DNA of 52,375 nt from assembly GCA_013152205.1 (NCBI GenBank), contig JAADGV010000124.1, positions 1 through 52,375 on the forward strand. The letters are read 5' to 3'. The stretch's first letter is position 1; every line of letters starts with the position of its first letter. The stretch is from Planctomycetota bacterium (GTDB lineage Bacteria; Planctomycetota; Planctomycetia; Pirellulales; Lacipirellulaceae). A program made the translations under genes and the position numbers. This document shows positions 1 through 8,380 of this stretch, one piece after another. The notes under the pieces are model-generated. The model saw only the letters and a program-made list of their open reading frames with translations, did not search any database and was not told the origin of the DNA.

Positions 1-2346
1 CACGAGATTACCAAAGACGCGATTCAGGCGGCTTTGGCCGAGCCTCGCGAGGTTGACGAAGGGCTAGTGCGTGCGCAAGAGACCCGGCGTATTTTAGATC
101 GTTTGTATGGCTACGAAGTCTCGCCCTTGCTGTGGCGAAAGGTTAGGCCAAGGCTATCGGCAGGGCGAGTGCAGAGTGTTGCCGTCCGTTTGATCGTCCA
201 ACGAGAACGCGACCGCATGGCGTTCGTCTCAGGCAGTTGGTGGGATCTGCTGGGGACGTTTACCAAGCAAGGTGGCCAATCGCTCGAAGCCCCGTTGATG
301 TCGGTCTCAGGACGAAAAATCCCCTCAGGCAAAGATTTCGACTCGACCAACGGCAAACTCAAAAATAGCGACTTAATGTTGCTAGATGGCGAGGCCGCTC
401 GCGACTTAGCCGAACGCATCCGAACCGGTGAGTTTCGCGTCACTTCGATCGAAGATAAACCGTACACCACAAAACCTTACGCACCGTTTACAACGAGTAC
501 GCTGCAACAGGAGGCCAACCGAAAAATTGGCTTCACGGCCCGGCGAACCATGCAAGTTGCCCAAAGCTTGTACGAAAACGGCCATATCACCTACATGCGT
601 ACCGACTCGACCAACTTGGCTTCGGTAGCGATCGACGATGCTCGGAAGCTAGTAGAGGAAAACTATGGCAGCGACTATCTGCCGAGCGAGCCACGAGTTT
701 ACAAGTCGAAGGTGAAGAACGCCCAAGAGGCACATGAAGCGATTCGCCCCTCAGGCCATCCGTTTGAGCTACCCGAGGTAATGCGGGCAAAGCTTAATAG
801 CGATGAGTTTCGTCTGTTCGATCTGATTTGGAAACGCACCATCGCCAGCCAGATGGCTAATTCTCGCGGGCGGAGGATTGTCGTAACGATCGAAGGCGAA
901 GATTGCCTCTTTCAGGTGAGCGGCAAGACCATCGATTTCCCCGGATACTTGCGAGCCTATGTCGAAGGGTCCGACGACCCCAACGCCGAGCTTGCCGACC
1001 AAGAACGGGCAATCCCAAACTTAGAAGTTGGCGAAGTGCTAAGTTGTACCGCGCTCGATGCAAAAGAGCATAGCACGCAGCCCCCCGGGCGATTTAGCGA
1101 AGCCGCTCTGACCAAAGCGTTGGAAGAACGTGGCATCGGACGGCCGAGTACTTACGCGTCGATCATCGATACGATTCTCGCGCGAAGCTATGTCTTCAAA
1201 AAGGCGAACGCTCTGGTACCGACTTGGGTTGCGTTTTCGGTGGTGACTCTGCTCGAAGAAAATTTGGGCGGCTTGGTCGATTACCAATTCACGGCACAGA
1301 TGGAAGACGATTTAGACTCCATCAGCCGCGGCGAGACCGGGCACATCGAGTATCTCGGCAAGTTCTACTTTGGCAACGGCTCGCCAGGCCTCAAAAAACA
1401 ACTTGAGAACAAGATCGACGAGATCGATCCGGCCAAAATCAGCCGGATTTACATCGGCAAGCCCGACGATGGTCCCGAAGTTTACGTTCGGGTGGGCCGT
1501 TACTCGCCCTATGTCGAGCAAGGCGATCGCACCGCATCGTTGAAAGACGAGACGCCGCCCGACGAAGTGACGCTCGAAGCAGCCCTCAAATTGCTCGCTC
1601 AGGCGGAGTTGGCCGAAGAGCCTTTAGGAACTTGTCCTGATACGGGCAAACCCGTCTATCTGAAAATTGGGCGGTTTGGCCCTTATGTCCAACGCGGCTC
1701 GATGGACGACGACGAAGAAGAAAAACCGCAGAATGCGGGCCTCCTGAAAGGGATGGTGCCTGAGGACGTTGATTTTGAAACCGCACTGAAGCTACTCTCG
1801 CTGCCCCGCGATCTCGGCGAGCATCCTGAAACCGACAAAACCAAGAAGGATAAGGCCGAGGGCAACGACACGCTCGTAGGCGAAGCGGTGATGGCTTTCA
1901 ACGGTCGCTATGGGCCGTATGTAAAGTGCGGGAAAGAAACGCGGTCGTTGCCAGCGGATATTTCGCCCCTGGATGTCACCTTGCCGCAGGCGATCGAACT
2001 GCTGGCTCAGCCGAAAACACGTGGCCGTGGCGCGACGAAGAAACCGCCACTAAAGGTGTTCGACCCGTCCCCCATCACCGAGAAGCCGGTACAGATTTTG
2101 GACGGTCGATTTGGACCCTACGTCACCGATGGCTCGACCAACGTTTCGTTGCGTAAGGGGATGATCGTCGAGGAAATCACCTTCGACGAAGCGGTCTCGA
2201 TGCTCGCAGACAAGGCCGCCCAAGGCCCGCCCAAGAAAAAGAAGGCGGCCAAGAAAAAATCGGTCAAGAAAAAGTCAACTGCCAAGAAAAAGGCCGCCAA
2301 AAAGAAATCTACTCCCAAAAAGAAAGCGGCAAAGAAGAAAAGTTAG
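1..2346 (+). CDS. topA: DNA topoisomerase I, 5' end outside the window
   Basis: Type IA topoisomerase that relaxes negative supercoils by cutting one strand through a 5'-phosphotyrosine link. The reading frame is open from base 1 and begins HEITKDAIQ, an internal TopA motif, so the Toprim domain and true start lie upstream. The catalytic tyrosine sits in ITYMRTDST (Tyr codon at 592-594). The C-terminal part has four GR(F/Y)xPYV repeat units (about 1490, 1670, 1900 and 2105), the zinc-free repeat type, instead of the Cys4 zinc fingers of E. coli. From about 2230 to the stop the protein is almost only Lys, Ala, Ser and Thr, a histone H1-like tail that probably binds DNA. 781 residues are visible. 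Confidence 0.97.
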   Translation, partial: HEITKDAIQAALAEPREVDEGLVRAQETRRILDRLYGYEVSPLLWRKVRPRLSAGRVQSVAVRLIVQRERDRMAFVSGSWWDLLGTFTKQGGQSLEAPLMSVSGRKIPSGKDFDSTNGKLKNSDLMLLDGEAARDLAERIRTGEFRVTSIEDKPYTTKPYAPFTTSTLQQEANRKIGFTARRTMQVAQSLYENGHITYMRTDSTNLASVAIDDARKLVEENYGSDYLPSEPRVYKSKVKNAQEAHEAIRPSGHPFELPEVMRAKLNSDEFRLFDLIWKRTIASQMANSRGRRIVVTIEGEDCLFQVSGKTIDFPGYLRAYVEGSDDPNAELADQERAIPNLEVGEVLSCTALDAKEHSTQPPGRFSEAALTKALEERGIGRPSTYASIIDTILARSYVFKKANALVPTWVAFSVVTLLEENLGGLVDYQFTAQMEDDLDSISRGETGHIEYLGKFYFGNGSPGLKKQLENKIDEIDPAKISRIYIGKPDDGPEVYVRVGRYSPYVEQGDRTASLKDETPPDEVTLEAALKLLAQAELAEEPLGTCPDTGKPVYLKIGRFGPYVQRGSMDDDEEEKPQNAGLLKGMVPEDVDFETALKLLSLPRDLGEHPETDKTKKDKAEGNDTLVGEAVMAFNGRYGPYVKCGKETRSLPADISPLDVTLPQAIELLAQPKTRGRGATKKPPLKVFDPSPITEKPVQILDGRFGPYVTDGSTNVSLRKGMIVEEITFDEAVSMLADKAAQGPPKKKKAAKKKSVKKKSTAKKKAAKKKSTPKKKAAKKKS

Positions 2347-2430
2347 TTCGCGGGACAGCGGCAGGGTCGTTCACTTTTTTCGATTGTAGGTAGTGAGCTA
2401 TTGCCTCTGGGAGGCAGCGGGAACGACTCG

Positions 2431-2895
2431 ATGGCGACGTTGAACGAATCGATTAAAGTCTCGGCTAGTTTAGACGAGATTTGGCCCTTTGTGGCTGATC
2501 CGATTGGCCAGGCGACTTGGAACGGAAAGGTCTCCGACGTCCGACGCGAGTCCAATCAACCCGTGCGTCTTGGCGAGTGGTTTGGCGTCACATATCGCAT
2601 GTCGGGCAAGGGACGCGACTCCGAAGTGGAGGTGATCGCCTGCGATCCGCCCCGTGAGGTTCATTTCCGCCATCATTTCCAATGGAAATCTCGAAATCTT
2701 CAAGTTGATGAAAGGTACAATTTGAGGCAACAGGGCGATCAGGTAGAAGTCACTCAACGAATTGACTTGAGCCGTGCTGGGATCCCTTGGTTCTTTCGAC
2801 TGCTAATCTGGTTGATCGGTCGATTCGGCAAGTGGAGCGAGCAGTCGTCAATGGAAAAGCTCAAAGAGGTGGTCGAGGACTCTGTTGGTCGGTAA
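2431..2895 (+). CDS. SRPBCC (START-like) family protein
   Basis: A 154-residue protein of the polyketide cyclase/START-like fold, which binds hydrophobic ligands in a deep cavity; the ligand cannot be predicted. The N-terminus (ATLNESIKVSASLDEIWPFV) is typical of the family, followed by a beta-rich body with a conserved W and HHFQW segment and a C-terminal helix (MEKLKEVVEDS). I chose the ATG at 2431 because the fold begins there; a TTG at 2401 would add ten unlikely residues. A GGGAGG lies 16 bases upstream, a little far for a ribosome binding site. It lies 84 bp after topA on the same strand and may be read through from it. Confidence 0.8.
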   Translation: MATLNESIKVSASLDEIWPFVADPIGQATWNGKVSDVRRESNQPVRLGEWFGVTYRMSGKGRDSEVEVIACDPPREVHFRHHFQWKSRNLQVDERYNLRQQGDQVEVTQRIDLSRAGIPWFFRLLIWLIGRFGKWSEQSSMEKLKEVVEDSVGR

Positions 2896-2924
2896 ATCCG
2901 AATGGGTCACCAAGGCGGTATGCC

Positions 2925-3326
2925 CTAATCTGTTAAGCCCTCGCCTTCGGCCACCGCGTAGGCCGTGGCGTGGCTGCGGCAATGCGAAATGCTGATGTGC
3001 ATGTGACGGATGCCCGTCTGCTCGAAGACTTCGCGAGCACCGCCTGCCAACGCAATGATCGGCGCGCCTCCCGATTTATTACGCACTTCGATATCTCGCC
3101 AACTGATACCGCGCCGCCAGCCGGTGCCCAATGCTTTAAGAACGGCCTCCTTGGCTGCCCAACGCCCTGCATAGTGTTGCGTCGCGGCCTTTTTGGTGGA
3201 ACAGTAGGCGATTTCGTGTTCCGTATAGACGCGGCTGATGAATAGCTCGCCGTGGCGCTCAATCATCTGCGCGATTCGTAAACACTCGATAATGTCGGTG
3301 CCGATACCAAGAATTTGCATTGCCAT
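2925..3326 (-). CDS. acpS: Holo-[acyl-carrier-protein] synthase
   Basis: Transfers 4'-phosphopantetheine from CoA to the serine of acyl carrier protein, activating it for fatty acid synthesis. The 133 residues match the usual AcpS length. GIGTDIIE (residues 7-14) carries the Mg-binding Asp11 and RWAAKEAVLKALG holds Glu60 and Lys64, the other signature residues. The C-terminus has the HISISHC strand. It starts 12 bp after the trpS stop and is probably co-transcribed with it. Two ATGs lie two codons apart (3326 and 3320); the upstream one is given and neither has a strong Shine-Dalgarno. Confidence 0.95.
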   Translation of the reverse strand: MAMQILGIGTDIIECLRIAQMIERHGELFISRVYTEHEIAYCSTKKAATQHYAGRWAAKEAVLKALGTGWRRGISWRDIEVRNKSGGAPIIALAGGAREVFEQTGIRHMHISISHCRSHATAYAVAEGEGLTD

Positions 3327-3338
3327 AGTCCGGTCGCG

Positions 3339-4307
3339 CTAATATCCCTTGATGCCACAGGCCTCTTGAGCCCGGTTCAACACTTCGCTGGCCTTCTTCC
3401 GCGCCCAACGGGCACCGGTGGCAAGAATTTCTTTCACGTCGTCTGGACGCGATGCCCAATCGTCTCGTTGCGCCCGAGCTTCTGCAAAGAAGTTTTCCCC
3501 CGCTTCGGCCAAGGCTTTCTTGACGTCGCCGTAGCCGAAACCTCCTGCGCGGTAGGTGGCTGCCATCTCCTCTCGTTGGGCGTCAGAAGCGACCAGCGAG
3601 TAGAGTTGGAAAAGTACGTCGGTTTCTGGGTCTTTGGGGTCTTCCATCGGGCGAGAGTCGGTGGCGATCCGCATGATCTGCTTGCGTTGTACTTTCGGAG
3701 ACTCAAAAACAGCCAGCGTATTGTTGTAGCTTTTTGACATCTTCTCGCCATCCGTGCCCGGGACGCGGGCCGAGCTGTCGAGCACCTTGGCTTTGGGCAG
3801 CACAAATACCTCGCCAAAGCGATGGTTGAAGCTGCCTGCAATGTCTCGGCAGACTTCAATGTGCTGCACTTGATCTTCGCCAACGGGCACGGTGTCGCTG
3901 TCGAAGGCAAGGATATCGGCGGCTTGCAAAACCGGGTAGGCAAACAACCCCGCGTCTGCCGAGAGCCCTTTGGCCTTCTTGTCTTTGTAGGCGTGGCAGC
4001 GCTCAAGCAATCCCATTGGGGTGCCTGTCATGAGTAGCCAACAAAGCTCGCTGACCTCGGGAACGTCCGATTGGACAAACAAGACGGCTTCCTGCGGATC
4101 GAGGCCAAGCGCCAACAGGTCGATAGCAGCGTCAAGCGTTAGCTGCGACAACTGCTCACGATCTCGCACCGTCGTCAGGGCATGAAGATTGGCAATAAAG
4201 TAAAACGCCTGGTCCGCGTTTTGCAACGCAATGTATTGCGTAATAGCGCCAAAATAGTTGCCCCAATGGGGCCGACCAGTAGGTTGAATACCGCTAAGTA
4301 CACGCAT
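3339..4307 (-). CDS. trpS: Tryptophanyl-tRNA synthetase
   Basis: Class Ic aminoacyl-tRNA synthetase that charges tRNA-Trp. The 322 residues are a normal bacterial length. The HIGH-like signature is in [10 protein letters not shown] (residues 9-18) and the KMSKS loop is exact in [10 protein letters not shown] (KMSKS at 189-193); the family motif [11 protein letters not shown] is also present. It is the first gene of a likely trpS-acpS transcription unit. A GTTAGC hairpin repeat lies 65 bp upstream of the start. Confidence 0.97.
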   Translation of the reverse strand: MRVLSGIQPTGRPHWGNYFGAITQYIALQNADQAFYFIANLHALTTVRDREQLSQLTLDAAIDLLALGLDPQEAVLFVQSDVPEVSELCWLLMTGTPMGLLERCHAYKDKKAKGLSADAGLFAYPVLQAADILAFDSDTVPVGEDQVQHIEVCRDIAGSFNHRFGEVFVLPKAKVLDSSARVPGTDGEKMSKSYNNTLAVFESPKVQRKQIMRIATDSRPMEDPKDPETDVLFQLYSLVASDAQREEMAATYRAGGFGYGDVKKALAEAGENFFAEARAQRDDWASRPDDVKEILATGARWARKKASEVLNRAQEACGIKGY

Positions 4308-4371
4308 GGGAGGGGGCTAGGGGTTAGGGACTGGGGGATTTACGCAAGGCACAGCACCAAAAACAGTATTC

Positions 4372-4394
4372 GTTAGCGGTGGCGGCCACGCCAC
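4372..4394. repeat. GTTAGC hairpin repeat, copy 1 (GGC/GCC stem)
   Basis: GTTAGC followed by a perfect 6-bp stem GTGGCG/CGCCAC around the loop GCCA. It lies in the gap between pyrD and trpS. Other near-identical copies are at 16922, 19425, 27412 and 43855. Confidence 0.9.
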
Positions 4395-4447
4395 TACAAT
4401 AGGAAACGGCTTAGGACACGGAAAAAGTAAAACGCTCTAGGAATTCG

Positions 4448-5410
4448 TCATTCATCATTCGTCATTCGGGCTTCTGCCTTCACCAGTGTTCCAACAATGT
4501 CTCCGACGCACGTAGCCCCCGCCTCTGCGATCGCACTGGGCAAGGCATCAAGGATGGTTGTCGAGGCGGTTGGATTGTAAAAGTTTACCGTCCCAAGCTG
4601 AACTGCGGAGGCCCCGGCAACAAGGAATTCCATCATATCGTCGAGGTTGGCGATCCCCCCGATGCCGATAATGGGCGTTTTGACAGCCTGGGCGGCCTGA
4701 TAGACCGCTCGGAGGGCGATCGGCTTGATCGCGGGCCCACTCAGTCCGCCGATGACGTTGCCCAGCAATGGGCGGCGACGACGCCAATCGATGGCCATGC
4801 CCTGGCAAGTATTGATCAACGAAATCGCATCGGCTCCGCCAGCTTCAGCGGCAATCGCCATTTGAGGGACGCTCGTCACATTGGGCGTCAACTTGGCGAT
4901 AATCGGGTGGCGTCCACCGGCTCGGCAGGCAGCGACCAGACGCTCGCACATGGTTGGATCGGTCACGCCACCACTGACATTTGGGCAGGAAACGTTCAAT
5001 TCAATCGCGTCGACCCCGTCAACATCAGCAAGCTGAGCCGCCATCTCGACAAACTCATCCTGGGTCCGGCCAGCGATACTCACCACGATGGCCGTTTCCA
5101 AACCGCTCAAATACGGCATGTGGTGCTGGATGAACGCATCAATGCCATCGTTATCCAAGCCAATCGAGTTGAGCATGCCAGAGGCCGTCTCGACCGTCCG
5201 CCACGGAGCATTTCCCTGGCGAGGCAGCTGGGTAATGGTCTTGGGCACGATGCCGCCGAGCCGGGAGAGATCGACCAGCGACTGCATTTCGCGTGCGTAG
5301 CCAAAGGTTCCCGACGCCACGAGAACCGGATTGGCCAAGCTGAGGCGACCAAGCTGGACCGATAAATCAATTGCCGCGGCGGGGCTTGTAGAGTCGTTGT
5401 CAGAAACCAA
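4448..5410 (-). CDS. pyrD: Dihydroorotate dehydrogenase, class 1B-like
   Basis: Oxidises dihydroorotate to orotate in pyrimidine synthesis using FMN. About 320 residues. The active-site loop is [12 protein letters not shown], where Cys142 would be the catalytic base of the cytosolic class 1 enzymes (class 2 uses Ser). Phosphate/FMN motifs PIIGIGGI and GASAVQLGT are clear. Class 1B enzymes normally pair with the iron-sulfur subunit PyrK, which is not in this window. The first usable start is a TTG at 5410 and the true start is uncertain by a few codons. The upstream gene on this strand is a small lipoprotein. Confidence 0.93.
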   Translation of the reverse strand: MVSDNDSTSPAAAIDLSVQLGRLSLANPVLVASGTFGYAREMQSLVDLSRLGGIVPKTITQLPRQGNAPWRTVETASGMLNSIGLDNDGIDAFIQHHMPYLSGLETAIVVSIAGRTQDEFVEMAAQLADVDGVDAIELNVSCPNVSGGVTDPTMCERLVAACRAGGRHPIIAKLTPNVTSVPQMAIAAEAGGADAISLINTCQGMAIDWRRRRPLLGNVIGGLSGPAIKPIALRAVYQAAQAVKTPIIGIGGIANLDDMMEFLVAGASAVQLGTVNFYNPTASTTILDALPSAIAEAGATCVGDIVGTLVKAEARMTNDE

Positions 5411-5578
5411 AGGTATTACCGGCGGTAGGAGCGGGGCGTATCGTGCGATCGCAATCTATGGCTACGAGCCTACCAATTTACACGCCACCGTAGAAGATAC
5501 GCAACGCGCACACCCCCAGCGTCAAGCTGCTTTGCCGAGAGTGCAGCTCGATTCGTGGGTTTGCCGTACAAATGCTGG

Positions 5579-5797
5579 CTAGATGATTCCGCCATGGACG
5601 CTGTGAGGCGTCAAGTGCGATGGCATGTCGAGAAACCAAATCCGTTCCCACTCATCGAGCATGGCACGAAGGTTTTCTGACGTGTAAATCAACTGTTGGG
5701 CTCGCCGCGACGGATCAGCCGAGTATCCGGGCAGCAGGCAGCCTGTATTGGTTGCCAGCGAGCAGGCAATAACGATAGTTAAGAGCCACTTACGCAT
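5579..5797 (-). CDS. Small conserved lipoprotein
   Basis: A 72-residue protein with a lipoprotein signal: MRKWLL, a hydrophobic stretch, then the lipobox ATNTGC with Cys20 as the lipidated residue. The mature part contains LIYTSENLRAMLDEWERIWF and ends in MPSHLTPHSVHGGII, a pattern I associate with short planctomycete lipoproteins of unknown role. The start is well supported by an AAGGAGGAG ribosome binding site 8 bases upstream. It is probably anchored in the membrane facing the periplasm. Function unknown. Confidence 0.8.
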   Translation of the reverse strand: MRKWLLTIVIACSLATNTGCLLPGYSADPSRRAQQLIYTSENLRAMLDEWERIWFLDMPSHLTPHSVHGGII

Positions 5798-5821
5798 CAG
5801 CGATGCTCCTCCTTGAGCTTC

Positions 5822-5859
5822 GAAGCTAGCCCCAAGCCGAGTTGGGGCAATATAGCTTC
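5822..5859 (-). promoter_or_regulatory. Leader hairpin upstream of the small lipoprotein
   Basis: GAAGCTA-GCCCCAA-loop-TTGGGGC-(4 nt)-TAGCTTC forms two stacked perfect 7-bp stems just before the lipoprotein's ribosome binding site. The adjacent AGCTTCGAAGCT (5816-5827) is a perfect 12-bp palindrome that shares GAAGCT and could compete for pairing. It could be a terminator-like structure between HU and the lipoprotein or a leader element; no T-run follows. Confidence 0.5.
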
Positions 5860-6059
5860 ACTTTAGTGATTATGTCGGTCGTAACGATGCCAACAGATCA
5901 CTTATGTCCCGCAAAAATGAAAAGTCTTTTTTTGGCAGCGGACACGACGAGCTTCCAGCCCGTCGAATGCCTCCGCCTGGTAGAAAAGGTGCAGAACCGT
6001 AGCGAAACTGAAAAGTCGCGTCGAGATCAGTATTTACCGGTTTGACAAGATGAGGCCTG

Positions 6060-6464
6060 CTACCCAGGCGAGGTCGCACCGCCAGCGCCAGCTTCGTAAG
6101 GTGTTGTCGGAGAATAACTTGGGTCTTGAGGGACTGCGTTATTAGCTGCCTGGTGAGCTGCCGCAGCTTCTTCAGCCGCACGGCGTTCCAGTTCGTGAAC
6201 CCGTTCTTCCATCTCTTTGCCCGGCTTGAAAGTCACGACAAACTTTTCAGGCACAAAGACTTTCTCGCCTGTTCGTGGGTTGCGAGCTTTGCGGGCAGCA
6301 CGCCTTTTGACCTCAAAAACACCGAAATTTCGGAGTTCTATCCGCTGATCCTCGACGAGAGTGTCGATGATCGCGTCGAAGGTTTTCTGAACGATCTCCT
6401 TCGTCTTCAACTGGGTAAGGCCGATCTCTTCAGAAATGGTCTTAACGATCTCTTTTTTGGTCAC
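6060..6464 (-). CDS. HU/IHF-family DNA-binding protein with Ala-rich tail
   Basis: Nucleoid protein that bends DNA as a dimer. Residues 1-90 are a complete HU fold: N-terminal helices ([20 protein letters not shown]), the core [20 protein letters not shown] with the DNA-intercalating arm RNPRTG, and [14 protein letters not shown]. Residues 95-134 are an extra Ala/Pro/Gly-rich tail ([16 protein letters not shown]...) absent from standard HU. The start is GTG at 6464, preceded by GGGGA at good spacing. A near-consensus sigma-70 promoter lies about 80 bp upstream, as expected for an abundant protein. Confidence 0.95.
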   Translation of the reverse strand: MTKKEIVKTISEEIGLTQLKTKEIVQKTFDAIIDTLVEDQRIELRNFGVFEVKRRAARKARNPRTGEKVFVPEKFVVTFKPGKEMEERVHELERRAAEEAAAAHQAANNAVPQDPSYSPTTPYEAGAGGATSPG

Positions 6465-6544
6465 GACGACGTCCCCTATGAGAAAGTTCGCTGCTCCCGC
6501 CTAGTTAAGAGAACGGCCAAAATCGGAGCACCCTTCTCGCTCCA

Positions 6545-6573
6545 AGTGTAACTGGCGTAAGCACTAGTGTCAA
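6545..6573 (-). promoter_or_regulatory. Sigma-70 type promoter of the HU gene
   Basis: On the minus strand a perfect -35 TTGACA (6573-6568) is separated by exactly 17 bp from TACACT (6550-6545) as -10. The predicted transcript start is near 6538, giving a leader of about 75 nt before the GTG at 6464. Confidence 0.7.
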
Positions 6574-6687
6574 GATTAGACCATCCCGAGGGTTCGTATT
6601 CCAAATCAAAAAACGCCCGTTAGCTGCTGAGGCCACGCCGCTCCTGCCAGCAGACCGTCAGGCAGAATGGCAGCCCAGAAATCCGGG

Positions 6688-7131
6688 TTATACATTGAAA
6701 ATTGAAGCCTGTTTTTGGATTTCCTCCAGCTGATACAGCTTCCCCTTACCGCCGCCTGGGCAAGATTCGCACATTTCCGCCCAAGATTGGGGCGTATTGA
6801 GATTCGACTTCCAAAATGGCCAAGTACGACATTGGCGGGGCCGTTGTTCGTAGACTTGGCATTTTCGGGTTCGATTGTCGAAAAAGACGCAGTCGTAGTT
6901 GGAATATTCGATCAAACTGCGACGAATGCCGATCTGACGCACGAATCGGGCCTCGAAATCGTCGATTTCAAGCCCCAGGCGGGCCGCCATCGCGTCGATT
7001 TCCGCCTGATTGACCCAGACGTAGCCTGGAGCACCCGTGCAGCAGTCGCCACAGCCTGTGCATTGGAAGCGAAGGCCGTCCCGATACCAAGGCTGCTGGT
7101 CATCGCTGCTGCTGCCCGACGCTTCACTCAT
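6688..7131 (-). CDS. YkgJ-type cysteine cluster protein
   Basis: A 147-residue soluble protein of the YkgJ/CxxCxxCC family, thought to bind zinc or an iron-sulfur cluster; its biochemical role is not established. The first cluster is FQCTGCGDCCTG (Cys24, 27, 30, 31). Further conserved cysteines occur in YDCVFFDNRTRKCQVYEQRP, RQCRTWPFW and MCESCPGG, the full family pattern. It follows the moa/desulfurase genes on the same strand after 82 bp that hold an ATAGCC hairpin repeat, so it may be a separate unit. Confidence 0.88.
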   Translation of the reverse strand: MSEASGSSSDDQQPWYRDGLRFQCTGCGDCCTGAPGYVWVNQAEIDAMAARLGLEIDDFEARFVRQIGIRRSLIEYSNYDCVFFDNRTRKCQVYEQRPRQCRTWPFWKSNLNTPQSWAEMCESCPGGGKGKLYQLEEIQKQASIFNV

Positions 7132-7169
7132 ATTCTCAACACTTTGAGTAATCTAGGGTTTTTGGGATC

Positions 7170-7193
7170 CATAGCCCGGCCATCCTGGCCGGA
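7170..7193. repeat. ATAGCC hairpin repeat, copy 1 (CCGGCCA stem)
   Basis: CATAGC followed by a perfect 7-bp stem CCGGCCA/TGGCCGG around the loop TCC. It sits between the desulfurase and YkgJ genes. The same sequence recurs at 15233 and 48403. Confidence 0.9.
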
Positions 7194-7213
7194 AGAGTCG
7201 GAAACGACACGCA

Positions 7214-8380
7214 CTACGTGGCGGGAGCCGCCACCAAAGCCCCGACACAAGCAATCGCCCGAGCGATTTCGTCGTCCGTGGTAGCCCAACCAGGGCTAAC
7301 CCGAACAAGCCCGCCCGACTCGCCGGTGCCCAATGCCACATGCATTCGCGGGGCACAATGAAGCCCAGCCCGGCACTCGACGCCACCTACGGCATCCAAG
7401 GCACTGGCAAACTCCTGAGGATCATAACCCTCAACAGCAAAGCTCACAACGCATACGCGGGGCTGGTCGGCTCGAGGGCCGTAGACGCGAACGCCACGGA
7501 TTTCGGCGAGCTGATCGAGCAGCAGTTTCGTGAGACGCGTGTGGTGGTCAGCCGATGGCCGATCGCTGAGAAATTTGACAGCCGCACCAAGACCGGCAAT
7601 CGCTGGTACGTTCAGATTGCCCGATTCCAGCATCTCGGGCATTGTCTGCGGCTGGGTTTCATCTTGGCTGTCTGTCCCTGTGCCTCCTTGTCGAAGCGGT
7701 CGGACGCTCTCGACCAGATCTTTCTGAACATAGAGCAGGCCAGTCCCTAGAGGCCCTAGAAGCCCCTTGTGACCGCCTGTGGCGAGAATATCGATACCAA
7801 GCTGCTCGACGTCGATTGGCAAGCACCCGGCGGTCTGGGCCGCATCGACGAGCATTTGCGTATCGCGCTCGTGAGCGAGCCGCGAAATTTCGGCGATTGG
7901 TTGGATTGCTCCCGTAACATTCGACGCGTGAATGACCGAAACAAAGCGGGTGTTCGGCTGGATCGCTTGGGCAATTTCGTCGGGATCAACAAAACCTTCT
8001 GAGTCGCAGTTGACGTAAGTAACGGTCACCCCGTTGTTTAGCACTTGATGATTCAACGGCCTCAAGACCGAGTTGTGCTCGCAAACGGTCGTCACCACAT
8101 GGTCGCCCGACCGCAGCAGGCCGTGGATGGCGAGGTTCAACGCATCGGTGCCGTTCGAGGTAAAAGACAACTGCCGCGGATCAGCAATTCCAAGAAACTG
8201 GGCACAAGCGGTGCGGGTATTTTCTACGGTGCGTTGAGCCAATTGTGCATGTTCATAGCCGGCACGCCCTGCTGCGGCACCGATGGTTCGCTGATAGCTG
8301 TCGATCGTCGTATAAACGACTTCCGGCTTGGGCCAACTGGTGGCAGCGTTGTCGAGATAGATGCGTGGTTGAGTATTCAT
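7214..8380 (-). CDS. Class V aminotransferase / cysteine desulfurase
   Basis: PLP enzyme of the SufS/CsdA-like group, expected to release sulfur from cysteine as a protein persulfide. 388 residues. IYLDNAATSWPKP is the N-terminal signature, ATGGHKGLLGPLGTG holds the PLP lysine, and ECRAGLHCAP near the C-terminus carries the likely persulfide cysteine. The true start is the ATG at 8380, which overlaps the moaA stop in ATGA; a longer upstream frame runs inside moaA and is discarded. Translation coupling to moaA suggests that it serves molybdopterin synthesis, perhaps sulfurating MoaD, but a role in general sulfur transfer is also possible. Confidence 0.92.
   Translation of the reverse strand: MNTQPRIYLDNAATSWPKPEVVYTTIDSYQRTIGAAAGRAGYEHAQLAQRTVENTRTACAQFLGIADPRQLSFTSNGTDALNLAIHGLLRSGDHVVTTVCEHNSVLRPLNHQVLNNGVTVTYVNCDSEGFVDPDEIAQAIQPNTRFVSVIHASNVTGAIQPIAEISRLAHERDTQMLVDAAQTAGCLPIDVEQLGIDILATGGHKGLLGPLGTGLLYVQKDLVESVRPLRQGGTGTDSQDETQPQTMPEMLESGNLNVPAIAGLGAAVKFLSDRPSADHHTRLTKLLLDQLAEIRGVRVYGPRADQPRVCVVSFAVEGYDPQEFASALDAVGGVECRAGLHCAPRMHVALGTGESGGLVRVSPGWATTDDEIARAIACVGALVAAPAT

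Noticed and set aside
6619..6641. GTTAGC-like string near the HU gene (GTTAGCTGCTGAGGCCACGC)
   Set aside because: The flanking bases cannot form the family stem; at best a degraded copy.
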